NCBI RefSeq assembly: GCF_026210795.1
Contig: NC_089447.1
Span: forward strand, 870,501-934,500
Direction: 5' to 3'
From: Rhizophagus irregularis
Taxonomy: Eukaryota; Glomeromycota; Glomeromycetes; Glomerales; Glomeraceae
DNA: 64,000 nt
Of the stretch, positions 1 to 11,568 are shown one piece after another (position 1 is the first letter of the stretch; the number at the start of each line of letters is the position of its first letter). The translations under genes and the position numbers were made by a program. The notes below the pieces were generated by a model. It worked only from the letters and a program-made list of their open reading frames with translations, was not told the origin of the DNA and searched no databases.

Positions 1-2
1 AA

Positions 3-656
3 TATGGTTTGTTTAATGATACTGCACGAAAGATAATTGTAGAGGAAATGAAAAGAATTAAAGTTAAGTTTCAATTCTGGCAAATTCAAGAATCTAAAAC
101 TTGGAGCTACACATCATTAATGGGAAATGATAAGATCAAAGTATTACAATTCTTTGATTTATCAAAAATTCTTTCAAGACAACGCGCTAATATGATACGA
201 AATCTATGGAATAAATTTTATGAACTCTACATAAAAATGAAGGACCAAAAAACAAATGCTGAAGAATTTCAAAATGATGCAAAGAATTGGCTTACTTTAT
301 TCTTAACGCCATCTGAAGGTATTCCAAATACTCAAGGATTCAAAAAAGGTCTTTATAAACCTAATGATATGACACCTTACATTCATGTGTTAGTCCATCA
401 CGTTTCTGAATTTATGACAATTCATCAAAAATGGGGATTAAAGTCATTTTCATGTAGTGCAGTGGAAAAAAAAAATCATCAGCAAGTTTCTTATTTTTTT
501 CGTAAAACAATGAAAGATGGAGGTAGAAAATCCAAGTCATCAGCAATTATTGAGATCTTAGAACATGAAAATCGATCTCTTTTTTACAATTACCATAATG
601 TTTCCTTAAACTCTCAAAAACCTCATAAAATTCATATTAAAGCTGAAAATAATTAG
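3..656 (+). CDS. 5'-truncated hypothetical protein, C-terminal ~217 residues
   Basis: The frame is open from the first bases of the window to a TAG at 654-656, so this is the 3' part of a gene or exon starting outside. I do not recognise a named domain with confidence. Near the C-terminus it reads TPYIHVLVHHV, then GLKSFSCSAVEKKNH, then FFRKTMKDGG. An H...E..NH arrangement of this kind resembles the end of some transposon-encoded catalytic domains (KDZ type), but that is only a similarity in layout. It is charged and lysine-rich, with no signal peptide or membrane segment. It converges on a broken zinc-finger gene only 56 bp away. No stop or frameshift is seen, so it may still be coding. Confidence 0.6.
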   Translation, partial: YGLFNDTARKIIVEEMKRIKVKFQFWQIQESKTWSYTSLMGNDKIKVLQFFDLSKILSRQRANMIRNLWNKFYELYIKMKDQKTNAEEFQNDAKNWLTLFLTPSEGIPNTQGFKKGLYKPNDMTPYIHVLVHHVSEFMTIHQKWGLKSFSCSAVEKKNHQQVSYFFRKTMKDGGRKSKSSAIIEILEHENRSLFYNYHNVSLNSQKPHKIHIKAENN

Positions 657-712
657 AATGAAAATGCTTAATATACTTTGATACTGTTTTTTTCGTGTTC
701 AAATAATCTATT

Positions 713-2400
713 TTATTCAATCATAGCCTGGCTATTGTAAAAATGAAAATAAATGTGACCTGTGTGAGTGAAATTACCATTAAAATCAGTATTTTTTTGT
801 TTTTTCCATTCTACTACTAATTGACCACGTACGCATTTTGGTTTGCGTAATTTTTTAATTGTTTCATAAGTTAATGCAGCTGTAATAGGATTTTCGTCCC
901 CATCTTCAATATTATTGTCATCATCACAAAGTACAACATAAGTACATTGCCGTTGATCGTAAAATTTAGTCTCCCAACCTTCCATCTCTAGAATATTTGC
1001 TAATATTTGATTTGATGAACCTTCACGAAATATACACTTGTAAATACCCTTTGTAGCAGAGTAGTAATGTATATAGTTTTTAAATACTGCATAAAACTGA
1101 CTTTCAGTAGCGGGAATAGAAACTGTTTGTTTTCCTAATTGCCTATATTCTTTTGGTAATCTTTTGCGAATATAGTGAACTAAGATGGCTTTAAATTGGT
1201 GTACGGTATTATCTAGGGGTTAGATAAATAAACGGGGGGTCCAACTCAAATGTTACACAGACTGATCAGTGATCGCCAGAACTGAAGCCATATGTAAATT
1301 ACTATGTGTTACTATTAAAATTAAATATTACCCCATGTTTAAAGTGAAAGATCTGCCGATAATCAATATAATCTATGAAAAAAAATGATAAATCGGTAAT
1401 GACGAAATGTGAAACTACACGAAAATATTTTTTTTTTTCGAAATATTCTGTCTATATTTTTTAAAATTTTGGATCGGCTGTTTGAAATACCTCAAAAACA
1501 TATAAAAGTTTATTTACACACTTGAAAATAATACATAATAAAAGAAGAAAAAGCTATTTTAAAATGTTTTACGTAAAAATATTTAGTATATACTTGTTGA
1601 AATCTCGAAAAAAAAGGATATAATTTTAACTTACTATCATAAAAGAGCAAAAAACATATAAAATTAAGACAAGCAACCAGTGATCTAATTTTAATGAAAA
1701 AACTTCGCCTATATAGAGCTAGCATATACAACCTTGGCTTCTGGGATCGGCTGCTTTTCTATGTGTACGTGTTGAAAAAATAAAAAAAAAGTGAAATTTT
1801 AATATGAAAATTCGTTTGTGTAACCAATATATGAGAGTGACAGTTCTGGCGGTCAATGATTTCAATGATTAGCCTGTGTAACATTTGAGTTGGACCCCCC
1901 GTTTATTTATCTAACCCCTAGGTATTATCAGGTAAAGCATCAATATCTGGACGTAAAGAGTTGTATTTTATAATAGTATTTAAATGTCTAGTCAATCCCC
2001 CCTTTTTTTAAACAGTTTCCCGCATATATTACATTCAAATTTTGAATCATTAGTTGTTGGAGTTGTTATTTGAGTTGTTGTTGAAGGTGGAAGAGCACCG
2101 GTAGAAACTACAGCTTGATTCATATTACCATACCTAAAATATAAAAAAAAACACTTTATTAATTAAAAATATTAAACACTGTTGTAAACTTTATTCAAAT
2201 TAATACGCGAAATTTACAAATAACAAAAATTTTACAAGCAAACTACTTTTGAATTACTAAATGTAGTTTAAATAAAGTTAAAAAATATTTTTTTGTATAT
2301 AGAAATAGAATAGTACACTCAACATAATTTACCTTTGAAGAAGATTGGTTTCGTAGGGAGGAGATTGGTTTGACGCGATAGTTACTATTAAATTTTTTTT
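713..2400 (-). pseudogene. C2H2 zinc-finger gene split by a MITE and a frameshift
   Basis: Read on the minus strand, an AUG at 2123-2121 opens a Thr/Pro-rich N-terminus followed by a C-x2-C zinc-finger start (ECNICGKLFKKRG). A one-base loss in the A7G6 tract (plus-strand 1997-2009) shifts the frame before the finger's His pair (GLTRHLNTI). The frame then reaches LPDNT, is cut by the 707-bp element at 1214-1920, and resumes at DNTVHQFKAILVHYI, staying open to a TAA at 713-715. An upstream exon is likely: the minus strand has a GT donor at 2332 and a TTTTAG acceptor ending at 2134, giving a 199-bp intron that would lie in the 5' UTR. The C-terminal half contains an acidic DDDNN stretch. Function is unknown. 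The C2H2 N-terminus and neighbours suggest a mobile-element-associated family. Confidence 0.65.
1214..1920. mobile_element. 707-bp MULE-type MITE with 9-bp target duplication
   Basis: The ends are perfect 47-bp terminal inverted repeats (1214-1260 and 1874-1920, starting TAGGGGTTAGATAAATAAAC). Similarity continues imperfectly inward to about 1283 and 1838 (CGCCAGAACTG). The flanks carry a perfect 9-bp target duplication GGTATTATC at 1205-1213 and 1921-1929, which in the host gene encodes Asp-Asn-Thr. A 9-bp duplication is typical of Mutator-like elements. The interior has no credible coding region, so the element is non-autonomous. Confidence 0.93.
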
Positions 2401-3895
2401 TTTAGGGTTTTTCGGTGAGAGAGTCTAACGCTTGACATATGATTGTTGTGTAACATTTACGATGGTCACATGCAATTTTAATAGTAATTTGGGGCCTTAA
2501 TTTTGGTCAAATTCCGATAATAAGCCAATATGTGTAATATTTTAAGTCATATTCCTTAATTATATTGCAATTATACCTATATTAGTATATCGGTATATGA
2601 ATATCAGTATATTAAATATCGCTATATCAACTGAAGACAATACGAATTTCATATATAGTTAATTTTATAAGTTTGTTATCAATCATTTGTCTAATTGTTC
2701 GATACTATTCTAAAATGGCGTAAATTAAGATCGAATTAAATTCCATTTATGGTGTATATTAATATCCAGTATAATGATATATTTGACCAGTTATATCAAA
2801 TGAAAGAATTCATATGTGCTGCATGTGATGGGATGTACATGTTGACTAACTAGACTAACTAATTTTAGTTTCAGGTTTAAACTATTAAGAAATGTTTCAG
2901 TCAACTATGTTTCACATTTTTTATCGTTTATATAATTTATTGTAAAATACGTATTCAATTCAGAATTAATCTATAAATTAAATTTTCTATTTAACAATTA
3001 AAATAATGCAAAAGTAATAATAAAAAAAGCAATGAAGTAAAATTTCAATTCTTTATCTAAAATATGAATAAATTTAATTATTCGCCAATCAACCCTTCTA
3101 TAATTCTTTAATATTCTTTAATAAATACAGTTAAATTAAATGAATCATAATTTTAATAATAAAAATTTAGAATAAAAAAAATAAATAAATAAATAAAAAT
3201 TAAATTAAAAAAGTTTATAAAATAATAAAATATAACATTACACTTAATAAAATATATAATTTATAAATATTATAATTTGATTGGTTATTAAATCTGACAA
3301 GGGGAGGGGGGAGTAAGTTTATATAGTTAAACTGAATATTATGTAATATATGTAACTTCCTTAATTTAAATTTTTATTTTTAAAAAAACAAAAAAAAAAC
3401 AAAAAAAACAAAAACAAAAAAAAATTTAAAAAATTCCAATTTTTAATATGGCATTATATCATTAAAAATATAATAAAAAGTACAATTTAAATGAATAAAA
3501 ATGTATAGAATTTTCTCCTCTTTCTAATGAATATTTTATTATGATTATTGAGTAAAAAATGATTAAATTTCATTAGAAGCAATGAATCAAAAAAAAAGTT
3601 TTCAGAAAAGACTTTAATTTTTTCCCTAAACCTCCCAAACCTCCCACCTACCTGCGAACAGCAGTTCTTTATATAGATTTTTCGCTTCCCCTAAAAAACG
3701 TATCACAACATTATACGATTTCATGTTCACTCTAATTAAGTAATACATAATGCAATTAAATTATTAATTAGTATAATGTGCATATATATATTACTTTATC
3801 AACTATTAGATAATCAAATGATCTAACGAACCTATATATATCATGCACTGCATCTTATCATTACATTAACATCACACTTACTGTCTTACTCTCTT
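2401..3895. other. AT-rich intergenic stretch, no gene seen
   Basis: No supported coding region. It contains a run of degenerate TATATCGGTATAT-like motifs (about 2574-2640), A/T homopolymers (3360-3430), and one copy of a dispersed repeat (3234-3365). Confidence 0.6.
3234..3365 (+). repeat. ~130-bp dispersed repeat, copy 1
   Basis: Closely matches the reverse complement of 21345-21486, including the blocks GGGAGTAAGTTTATAT and AAACTGAATATTA. The second copy lies next to a dead Tc1 transposase, so this may be an end of that element family. Confidence 0.75.
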
Positions 3896-4177
3896 ATACT
3901 TGGACATTTCTTTTGATAATGTCCTGGATTTTTGCATAACAAATATTTTCATTGCAACTTTGATGTTCGTCTACTATCATAAGTCTCTTGTACATTAACA
4001 TGATTTGAAGTTTCATGCATTACCTTTTTTCTTCCTATCACTTCAATACTACTCTTTATTCTTTTTTTACAAGGAGCTCTCTGAATTTTAGTAAAATTAG
4101 TTGTTGTTGTAAAGGAAGTATATTATTTTGATTTTTGTCATGTTCAATAGGACCCAGATATCTCCAAAACAGGTTAT

Positions 4178-4192
4178 AAGTCACACTTTTGG
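4178..4192. repeat. 15-bp retroelement target site, copy 1
   Basis: AAGTCACACTTTTGG. It is followed directly by the 3' end (minus orientation) of the non-autonomous element at 4193-5446, and lies in the left terminal repeat of MITE M. Confidence 0.85.
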
Positions 4193-5446
4193 TTTAACAA
4201 AGCTGCGCTTGAATTTTATTAATTTTTGCCACAAGTTACTTTAGAGAATATCAGGTATTCAAAAAAGAACTGCAACAAAGTGCAGAACTAATCTAATACA
4301 AGAACAATAATCTTCCTAGAAAAATACATAAAAAAAAATGCAAGATTATAAACCCAACACCCTCTCTATATAAATAACTATGGCTACCCCCCGAATTATA
4401 TCTCAAACCCGGTAGAATCGACTATGCTATACGTACCCAGCGAGACCTCTTGCTACATTTAAAGATCAAAGAATCCCATTGCCAAATACCATTAGCGCTA
4501 TCAAAAATACACAAAATTCAATTTCCCCTATTTGACTACATACTATGAATAACAAACCTATTTCACAAAGACCTCTGGGAACTTTTTAGTGTCGTGCAGT
4601 CCAGCCAATGAGGAACTTTTTAGTGTCGTGCAATCCCCGAAAGGACACCCACCTCATTACGAACGATCCCAAACGGAGGACACCCACCTCATTCTGAACG
4701 ATCCATCGGCCTAAGATCTACCTAGATAAGTCAATCCAATGATAGTCCAACATGTGACCACCATGATCAGCATACTACAAAAACTGCGGTACCCAACCTG
4801 TCACCCCCTTATTACCCGAGTGATCATCGATTTTGAAATATAACACCAAGCTACATGACGATCAAATTTTCCAGTATCCCCCACCCCAAAGAAAATAAGG
4901 TTACACCAAAAAAAGTGACCAAGAAAAACAAAAAGCAAAAAATAAAAACATAAACCTCAGGAAAACTCAAAGTGCAATGAGAAAAACCTGAGTAAAAAAC
5001 ACCAAATATACATCTCAACTCCATCTCCTTATTTTAGAAGACTAACTCCCCAGTTAACAACATCAACTAGCAAGAAATACGTTGGTCAGGAGCTCCTTCC
5101 AAGAAATACCGGTTTGGCCTGCGAACCACTTGGCCAGTTAGACTTTAAAGGCGTAGAAATCAAGACGCACTACTTTTCAACCTTTCAGAAAGCCCAGGGG
5201 AACGTTCGTATGGAACTGCCATCTTACAGTATTATTGGTAACTCCAAGACTCATGATAACGGTCCTAACTCAATATAAGCCATAAGGAGTTCAGGCGAAA
5301 CTAAAGACCTCGGTAATAACTTCATATAACGTCGAAAAGTTCTTTTACTATCACTCAAGGCAAAAAATCCTCATATTTTTCATCCATGTCTTCTTAGAAA
5401 AAAATGGGCAGAGCCCAACAGGGAGAAAGTACGATGATCACTTTTT
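4193..5446 (-). mobile_element. Non-autonomous non-LTR retroelement sharing the LINE's 3' tail and target
   Basis: This 1254-bp segment is bounded on both sides by the 15-bp AAGTCACACTTTTGG repeat and has no supported reading frame. Its minus-strand 3' end has AATTAATAAA about 30 nt before the boundary, with no poly(A) tail, just as the adjacent LINE does. Further upstream both 3' regions have a GGGGGG-containing block and a TTTTCTAGGA block in the same order. I infer a SINE-like or internally deleted derivative mobilised by the LINE. It also contains two near-repeats around GAGGAACTTTTTAGTGTCGT (about 4570-4630) and two of GGACACCCACCTCATT (4655-4695). Confidence 0.65.
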
Positions 5447-5461
5447 AAGTCACACTTTTGG
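5447..5461. repeat. 15-bp retroelement target site, copy 2
   Basis: AAGTCACACTTTTGG. It is both the right duplication of the non-autonomous element and the left (3') duplication of the LINE. Confidence 0.9.
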
Positions 5462-8400
5462 GCAAACATGGCATAGTAGCCTTTATCTTTATTAATTATT
5501 TATCAAACTTTTACAAATTTACATATAAGAAAAAGAAAAGAAAATAGAATAAAAACTAACTAAAAACAAAGCTATATAGTCTCCTAGAAAGAAATTAAAA
5601 TTAAAAGAAAGTTCAAAAGAAAATTCGCTAATACTAACACTTCCTAGATCTCCCCCCTTGATATATTCCAACCAAAGTAGAAGCAACTATGCTAACAAAA
5701 TAACGAATGACGCGCCTTTTATTAAAATTGACACTCCATCCTGCAAAAGCGGTTATTAAGTAGCACTGTTAGACGACCCATAAAACCCGAAATGTGATTA
5801 AACCAAGATAATCCATATTGCATCGAGTTTTTTAACCAATCGGTTCTGGAGTCATGTGAATCAACATGGGTCGGAGGTGGTAAAGACGAGTAAGGTAAAT
5901 AAGAAGATTTGGGCAAACCTTTAGGCCTTGAGGATTGTTTAAGTTTTGGAGAAATGTTCATCGTATGTTCCCATAATCCTTTATCATACGAACGCGAATT
6001 CCAAATTCGTTTACGGAATTTGTTGACAAAATTGTTATGTATGGCAGCAACCACATTCATAGCAGAGAGGCGAGGAATACCTAAGGATTCAAAAACTTCC
6101 AAAAAGGCGGTAGGCAAACAGCCACAGACAAGACCATAGGAAGACCAGTTGTTTGATGAAAAAGTCCAGCAAGGGAGGGAAGTAACTCTATTAATTGAAG
6201 AAGAGTAATCACAATTGGCATTATCACCCGCTTCTTTAATTTTTTGGATAAGGTGATGGAGATATGACGTTAAAATTTGGTGTAATTTAACGTGACGCTT
6301 TTTGCATAAAAATAAGTGCATAAAATCTTCTAAGTGGTCTTCACAAAACCGACAGGTTAGAATCTCTACGTATAAATCAGGTCGTGTTCTTTTCAACGAT
6401 TCCAAAGTAGGTAAATCTTCCAGAAAAAGTTGAAATTTCAACGTGTGATGTCTAGAGACATTTTCCTTAGTGAAGGAATTATCAAATTTGGGTTGGAACA
6501 TTAACGTATGCCAGGTAAGAGCCCAGTCAACCACGTATTGAGATGGATCTGTTAAAAGAAAAATAAAACGGAAGCGAAAAAGAGCTAAAAGGTCTTTCAT
6601 ATACAACATCTGATGATATTGTTTAAACAGATGTCTTGGGTTGGATTCACAGACTATGTCATCATAAGACATAATATAATCATAAACCGCGGCAAGATCG
6701 AGATGGGAGATAAGAATAGCATCGTCAGATGTATGGGCAGTATTGGCAAGAGAGTCAGCGAAGTCATTCCAATAAAAATTAGAGTGAGCTTTAACCTTAA
6801 AGGGTAAGACTGAAAGTTGTTTATCCACAATCAGTTGTTGAATGATGGCCCAAAGTTCAAAATTGGTAGTCTTATAATAAAGACGAGAATCTGAATAATC
6901 AGATAAGAGACAATGTTTCAAACCCTCGATGGAAGATTGTGAATCTGTATAAATATGAACAACAGAATTGACAGGAGAGGCTGATAAGGCAGCATAAATA
7001 GCAGCAGCTTCAGCACGAGAAGAAGAAGGCCAATCGTGAATAATACCCCGCTTATAAGTGGCAATAGAATTAAGAAAGCCAGAATCTTTGACAATTTGAA
7101 CCCAGCCCCATCCCATAGAAACATCACTAGTTCCTAAATTGATAAGAGAATCATCAGTGTAAAAGGTATATTGTGAGTCTGGAGAAAGCACGACCGATGA
7201 TGATGCAGCAACATCACCAGCCGTAAGTAAATGTGGAGTAAGCAAGGCCTGGTCAACAGTAACAAAGGAAGCAGGGGGAATATCAGCAGCGAGCATCGAG
7301 CGAACTGAAGAATTACAAGATGAAGTAACAAAGTCCGTGATTTCCGCCCACGACACCGTAGCAGTCAAGCTGGATGTGTGATTCAAAATGGATGACTTCT
7401 TCATAGGTAAGATCCATGATTGTCGAAGAGAGGCTGAATAGGAGCAAGAAACAGAACCAGTAGCAACTGATTTCTTTGAATAAGAAGATTTATTTATATT
7501 TAAATCGCAGTCAGGACAAGGTCGTAGAGTAATAAAATCGCTCGGACAAGATAAGCAGTCTGAAGTCCAATGTACAATAGTACAAGTGGAGCGTTTGGGT
7601 TGGATCTGGATCTGTTTACCAAATGAGGGAAGGCCATCATCATTCATCGTGACAATCCAATTCTTTTTATAACCAGAAGGAGGAATGCAAGGAGCAAGTT
7701 CTTTTGCAATCAGGCTCACAGGTCGTTGTTCAATCATAAATCGGTCTTTTAACAAACCAGGTTTGTCTGGAATCGTGACATTAGCAGAGAGATTTTTGTA
7801 CCAATTGGGAAGACGGGCGTTACCTCGCTTTTTAACAAAATTAGCATATATGATGGACCAAGAGAGCAAATGTGTTCCTTGAGGTGTCAAGAGTTGCGAA
7901 AGGTAAAACAGGCCACGTTTTCGAAGTCTTGTTAAGTTGGCTTTAAATACATCCAAAGAAAGACATTGATAAATAGAAGTATGACCATTGGGGTAAGTTA
8001 TATCAGGCACAGACGATAAATTAGTGTGTGATAAATGAAAGAAAGTTGAGAGTAATGAAGCTAGAGTATTAGCGATATAATGTTGTTTAAAAATTACAAG
8101 AGAAGACCAACAAGTCCAATCCAAAACCATCAAAGGAGAAATAGGAATTAAATAATAAAATTGAATAAATCGCAACCTATAATTAAATAATGATTTCATA
8201 AAAACAGAAGAAGAATTTGCTAACAAAAATAAATTAGTAAAATGACTTTTTTGTTGGAATGAAAATAAATTGATCAAACCCAAAGCATGTGTTAAATATA
8301 ACACCACATTAGGAACAGAGCGTGATAATTTGGCCTTGTGTTTAACTAAGGCACAAACTGAAGAGGTAATAGTGGAACATTCAGCCTCAGATAGATGCGT

Positions 8401-9790
8401 AACTTGCATCCGATAATCCAATTTTGGGATCAAAACAGTATTATAGAGATATACCACTTGTTGGACAGTCAGTTTCGCAGGGCGAAGAGTAGCAGAAAAA
8501 GAATTACATTCTCGTTTAAGTTGTTGTCGGATAAAGTTCCTAGAGCCGTTAATATTAAACCAAACTCTTAAAAACCGGAAAGATGAGGACATAGGGATAG
8601 GAGTAACAATAATATTGGGCGTGGAGTTGAGCGATGAAATTGACAAATTAAAGGCTATAGGAGACAAATCTCAAGAAGCAGCAACTGCATTGGTAGCTAA
8701 AACATATTTGTTATGGTTGGCTGAGGTATTGTTTAAACAATAAAATTCTTCAGTAATAGACAACATATGTTCCATTCCTTCTTTAGAAGAAGAGATCAAA
8801 GTAGAATCATCCATGAACACCAAATTATTAATTTCTAAAACATCCAGAGAGCAAGAAATTGATGGAGTAGTGTAGGGAGCCAGTGGAGAAACCAAACAAT
8901 AAGAGTCTTTCTTCTCATTTCTGAGAGTTGTAAGCAGAGGGTCTAAATAAATAACCCATAAAAGCGGAGAGATAACTTCACCTTGATCTATTCCAATTTT
9001 AACTCTATATGGTGGAGTAGGGCCATGTGCAGTAATGACACGGTTAGAACGTGACATAAATAAAGAAAGTAAAAATTGAATTGCATTTTGAGGCAAACGT
9101 AAACGTTGAAGAGCAAAACGCAACATAGATAAATCTACAGAATCAAATGCTTTTGAAATGTCTTGAGAAAGAATCCACAAGGGTTGTTTAGTGACTACCG
9201 AATCATGGATAATGGATTCCAGAGTAATAATAGGATCACGGCAGGAACCTCCAGGTAAACCTGCAAAATTACCACCTTGGAGAACATGGTGGGAGGCAAG
9301 CAAAGGAGCCAAACGATTATAAAAAAGTTTAACCAAAGCCTTACGAATCACCTCCAATAAAGTGATAGGACGTGTATTTTTAAGTTGGCATTTCCATTCA
9401 TGCGGTTTAGGAATAGGAAAAACAGTAGCTTGTCTTCATAAATCAGGGATATTTGCTTCTGATAAACAGGCACAAATTAAATTGAAAAGCAAAGTAGAAG
9501 CAGAAGGACCTAGGTGTTTTAACATTTCATACGAGATCATAGAAGGACCTGAGGCTTTGTCATTAGGCATAGAGGAAATTGTTGAGGACCATTCGTCAAG
9601 GGTAGGAGGATCCATTAGTGAATCAAAAATAGCTGGAGAAACATCAGCAAGTGGTGCATAAGCATTAGACCATCGTTCAGGCAAATCCTGTATAGAAGAA
9701 GGAGGAGTAGAAGTAATTGGAACAAAATTTTGAAAATGATCAATAACTTCTTGATCAATAGCATCTGGAGAAGTTAATAAAGTAGGGTGT

Positions 9791-9992
9791 CACACGTCAA
9801 ATGACCAAAAACAGGCAAAAAAAATGGCTAGAATTGCATAAACTATTCGCAAATTTATATAAATTATTTACAAATAGTATAGGTTAATTCGCAAATAGCC
9901 AAAAACAGCCAAGAATAGCCATGAATAGCCAAGAATAGCCACTGCTTTTCGCGCCATTTTTTTTGCCGATTTTTAGTATTTCGACCTGTGTG
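9791..9992. mobile_element. 202-bp MITE inside LINE ORF2
   Basis: Imperfect ~40-bp inverted repeats: CACACGTCAAATGACC on the left and CACACAGGTCGAAATA as the reverse complement of the right, both running into GGCAAAAAAAATGGC. TGT flanks it at 9788-9790 and 9993-9995. Because the flanks are GT-rich, the exact duplication length is ambiguous. The LINE frame joins across it (DHPT to PTLLTSPDAID). The interior has short AGCCAAGAAT repeats at about 9900-9945. Confidence 0.8.
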
Positions 9993-10386
9993 TGTTGGAT
10001 GATCAATAAAGACACGATCAAGAACAATTCGTCATCTGGTTCGTGACAAAGCAGATTCAATAAAAGTGGAAATATCATTGGTAAAGTTATCATTCCGAGC
10101 ATCAATTTTAGCCTGAATAGAAGAGGCTTGAAATTCTTTTTCTTTAAGCAAAAGAAGACTTCGTAAAAGCAAAGTCATATTTTCTAGGGTTTGAAGTAAA
10201 TTGGCAAAATCATCAATTCTTGCATCTCGAAGAAAAGGAGGAAAAGTAATAGGTGTAACAAAAGTTTGTTTATAAAGGGATAAAATATTATTAAGACGTA
10301 TATAATATAAAGACCACTTAGTTTCATGATGCATAGAGTATGAGATAGGGGTCTTATGAAGAGAACGGATAGTTTTAGCTAAAGCT

Positions 10387-11568
10387 CCGAACAGTTCTGG
10401 TTTGAACCGGGAACCGATCCGGAACCAGCAAAAAATTCGGTTCGGTTCTCGATTCGGTTTTGGACTTGGAACCGTCCGGTTCAGTTTGGTTCTATCCGAA
10501 ATTAAGAAAAAATGCGAAAAAACGAATATACGACCATCCAGTGATCGTACAAGGACGAGCCATAGCTCGTTGGAATCCTCTCATTGAGACGCGTCGAATG
10601 GTGGTAATATCAAGTCTCTAGCATCGATACATCACGAGATAGAACATGGTGAGTGTTTCTTAAAAAATTTGTATTAGAAAACGATCCATTGATGCTAGAG
10701 ACATGAATTTACCACCATTCGATGCATCTCAACGAGACGAATCTAATGAGATATAATTCGTCTTTTTGCAATCACTGGATGGTCGTGTATTCATTTTTTC
10801 GCATTTTTTTTAAATTTTCGAACGTCAAAAATTAAAATTCCGATACAAGCGATTAAACGCCATCTATTAATCACACAAAGACGAAATTTAGCTCATTGGA
10901 TTCGTCTCACTGAGACGAGTCGAATGGTGGTAAAATCAAGTCTCTAGCATCGATAGATCGTGAGATAGCCCATGGTGAGTGTTTCTTAAACAATTCGCAT
11001 TAGAAAACGATCTATCGATGCTAGTGACATCATTTTACCACCATTCGACTCGTCTCAGTGAGACGAATCCAATGAGCTAAATTTCGTCTTTGTGTGATCA
11101 ATAGATGGCGTTTAATCGCTTGTATCGGAATTTTAATTTTTGACGTTTGAAAATTTAAAAAAATACGAAAAAACGAATACACGACCATCCAGTGATTGCA
11201 AAAAGACGAATTATAGCTCATTAGATTCGTCTCGTTGAGATGCATCGAATGGTGGTAAATTCATGTCTCTAGCATCAATGGATCGTTTTCTAATACAAAT
11301 TTTTTAGGAAACACTCGCCATGTTCTATCTCGTGATATATCGATGCTAGAGGCTTGATTTTACCACCATTCGACGCGTCTCGATGAGAGGATTCCAACGA
11401 GCTATGGCTCGTCCTTGTACGATCACTGGATGGTCGTGTATTCATTTTTTCGCATTTTTCTTAATTTCGGATAGAACCGAACCGAACTGGACGGTTCCAG
11501 TTCGGTTCCATTTCGGTTTTCGGTTCTACCCGAACTGCAAAAAAACCGAACTGAACCGACCCATTCAG
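10387..11568. mobile_element. 1.18-kb hierarchical palindrome inserted in LINE ORF2
   Basis: The flanks carry AGCT at 10383-10386 and 11569-11572, and the LINE frame joins across (VAKTKA to LAKTIRSLH), so this is an insertion with a 4-bp duplication. The ends are built from degenerate GGTTCGGTTC-like motifs. The whole is symmetric about ~10978. Inside are three modules that are each self-complementary: 10531-10786, 10821-11150 and 11182-11436, the outer two being reverse complements of each other. It codes for nothing credible. The transposon class is not established. Confidence 0.85.

Noticed and set aside
6918-7331. Leu-rich minus-strand frames inside LINE ORF2
   Set aside because: Shadow frames of the RNase H coding sequence.
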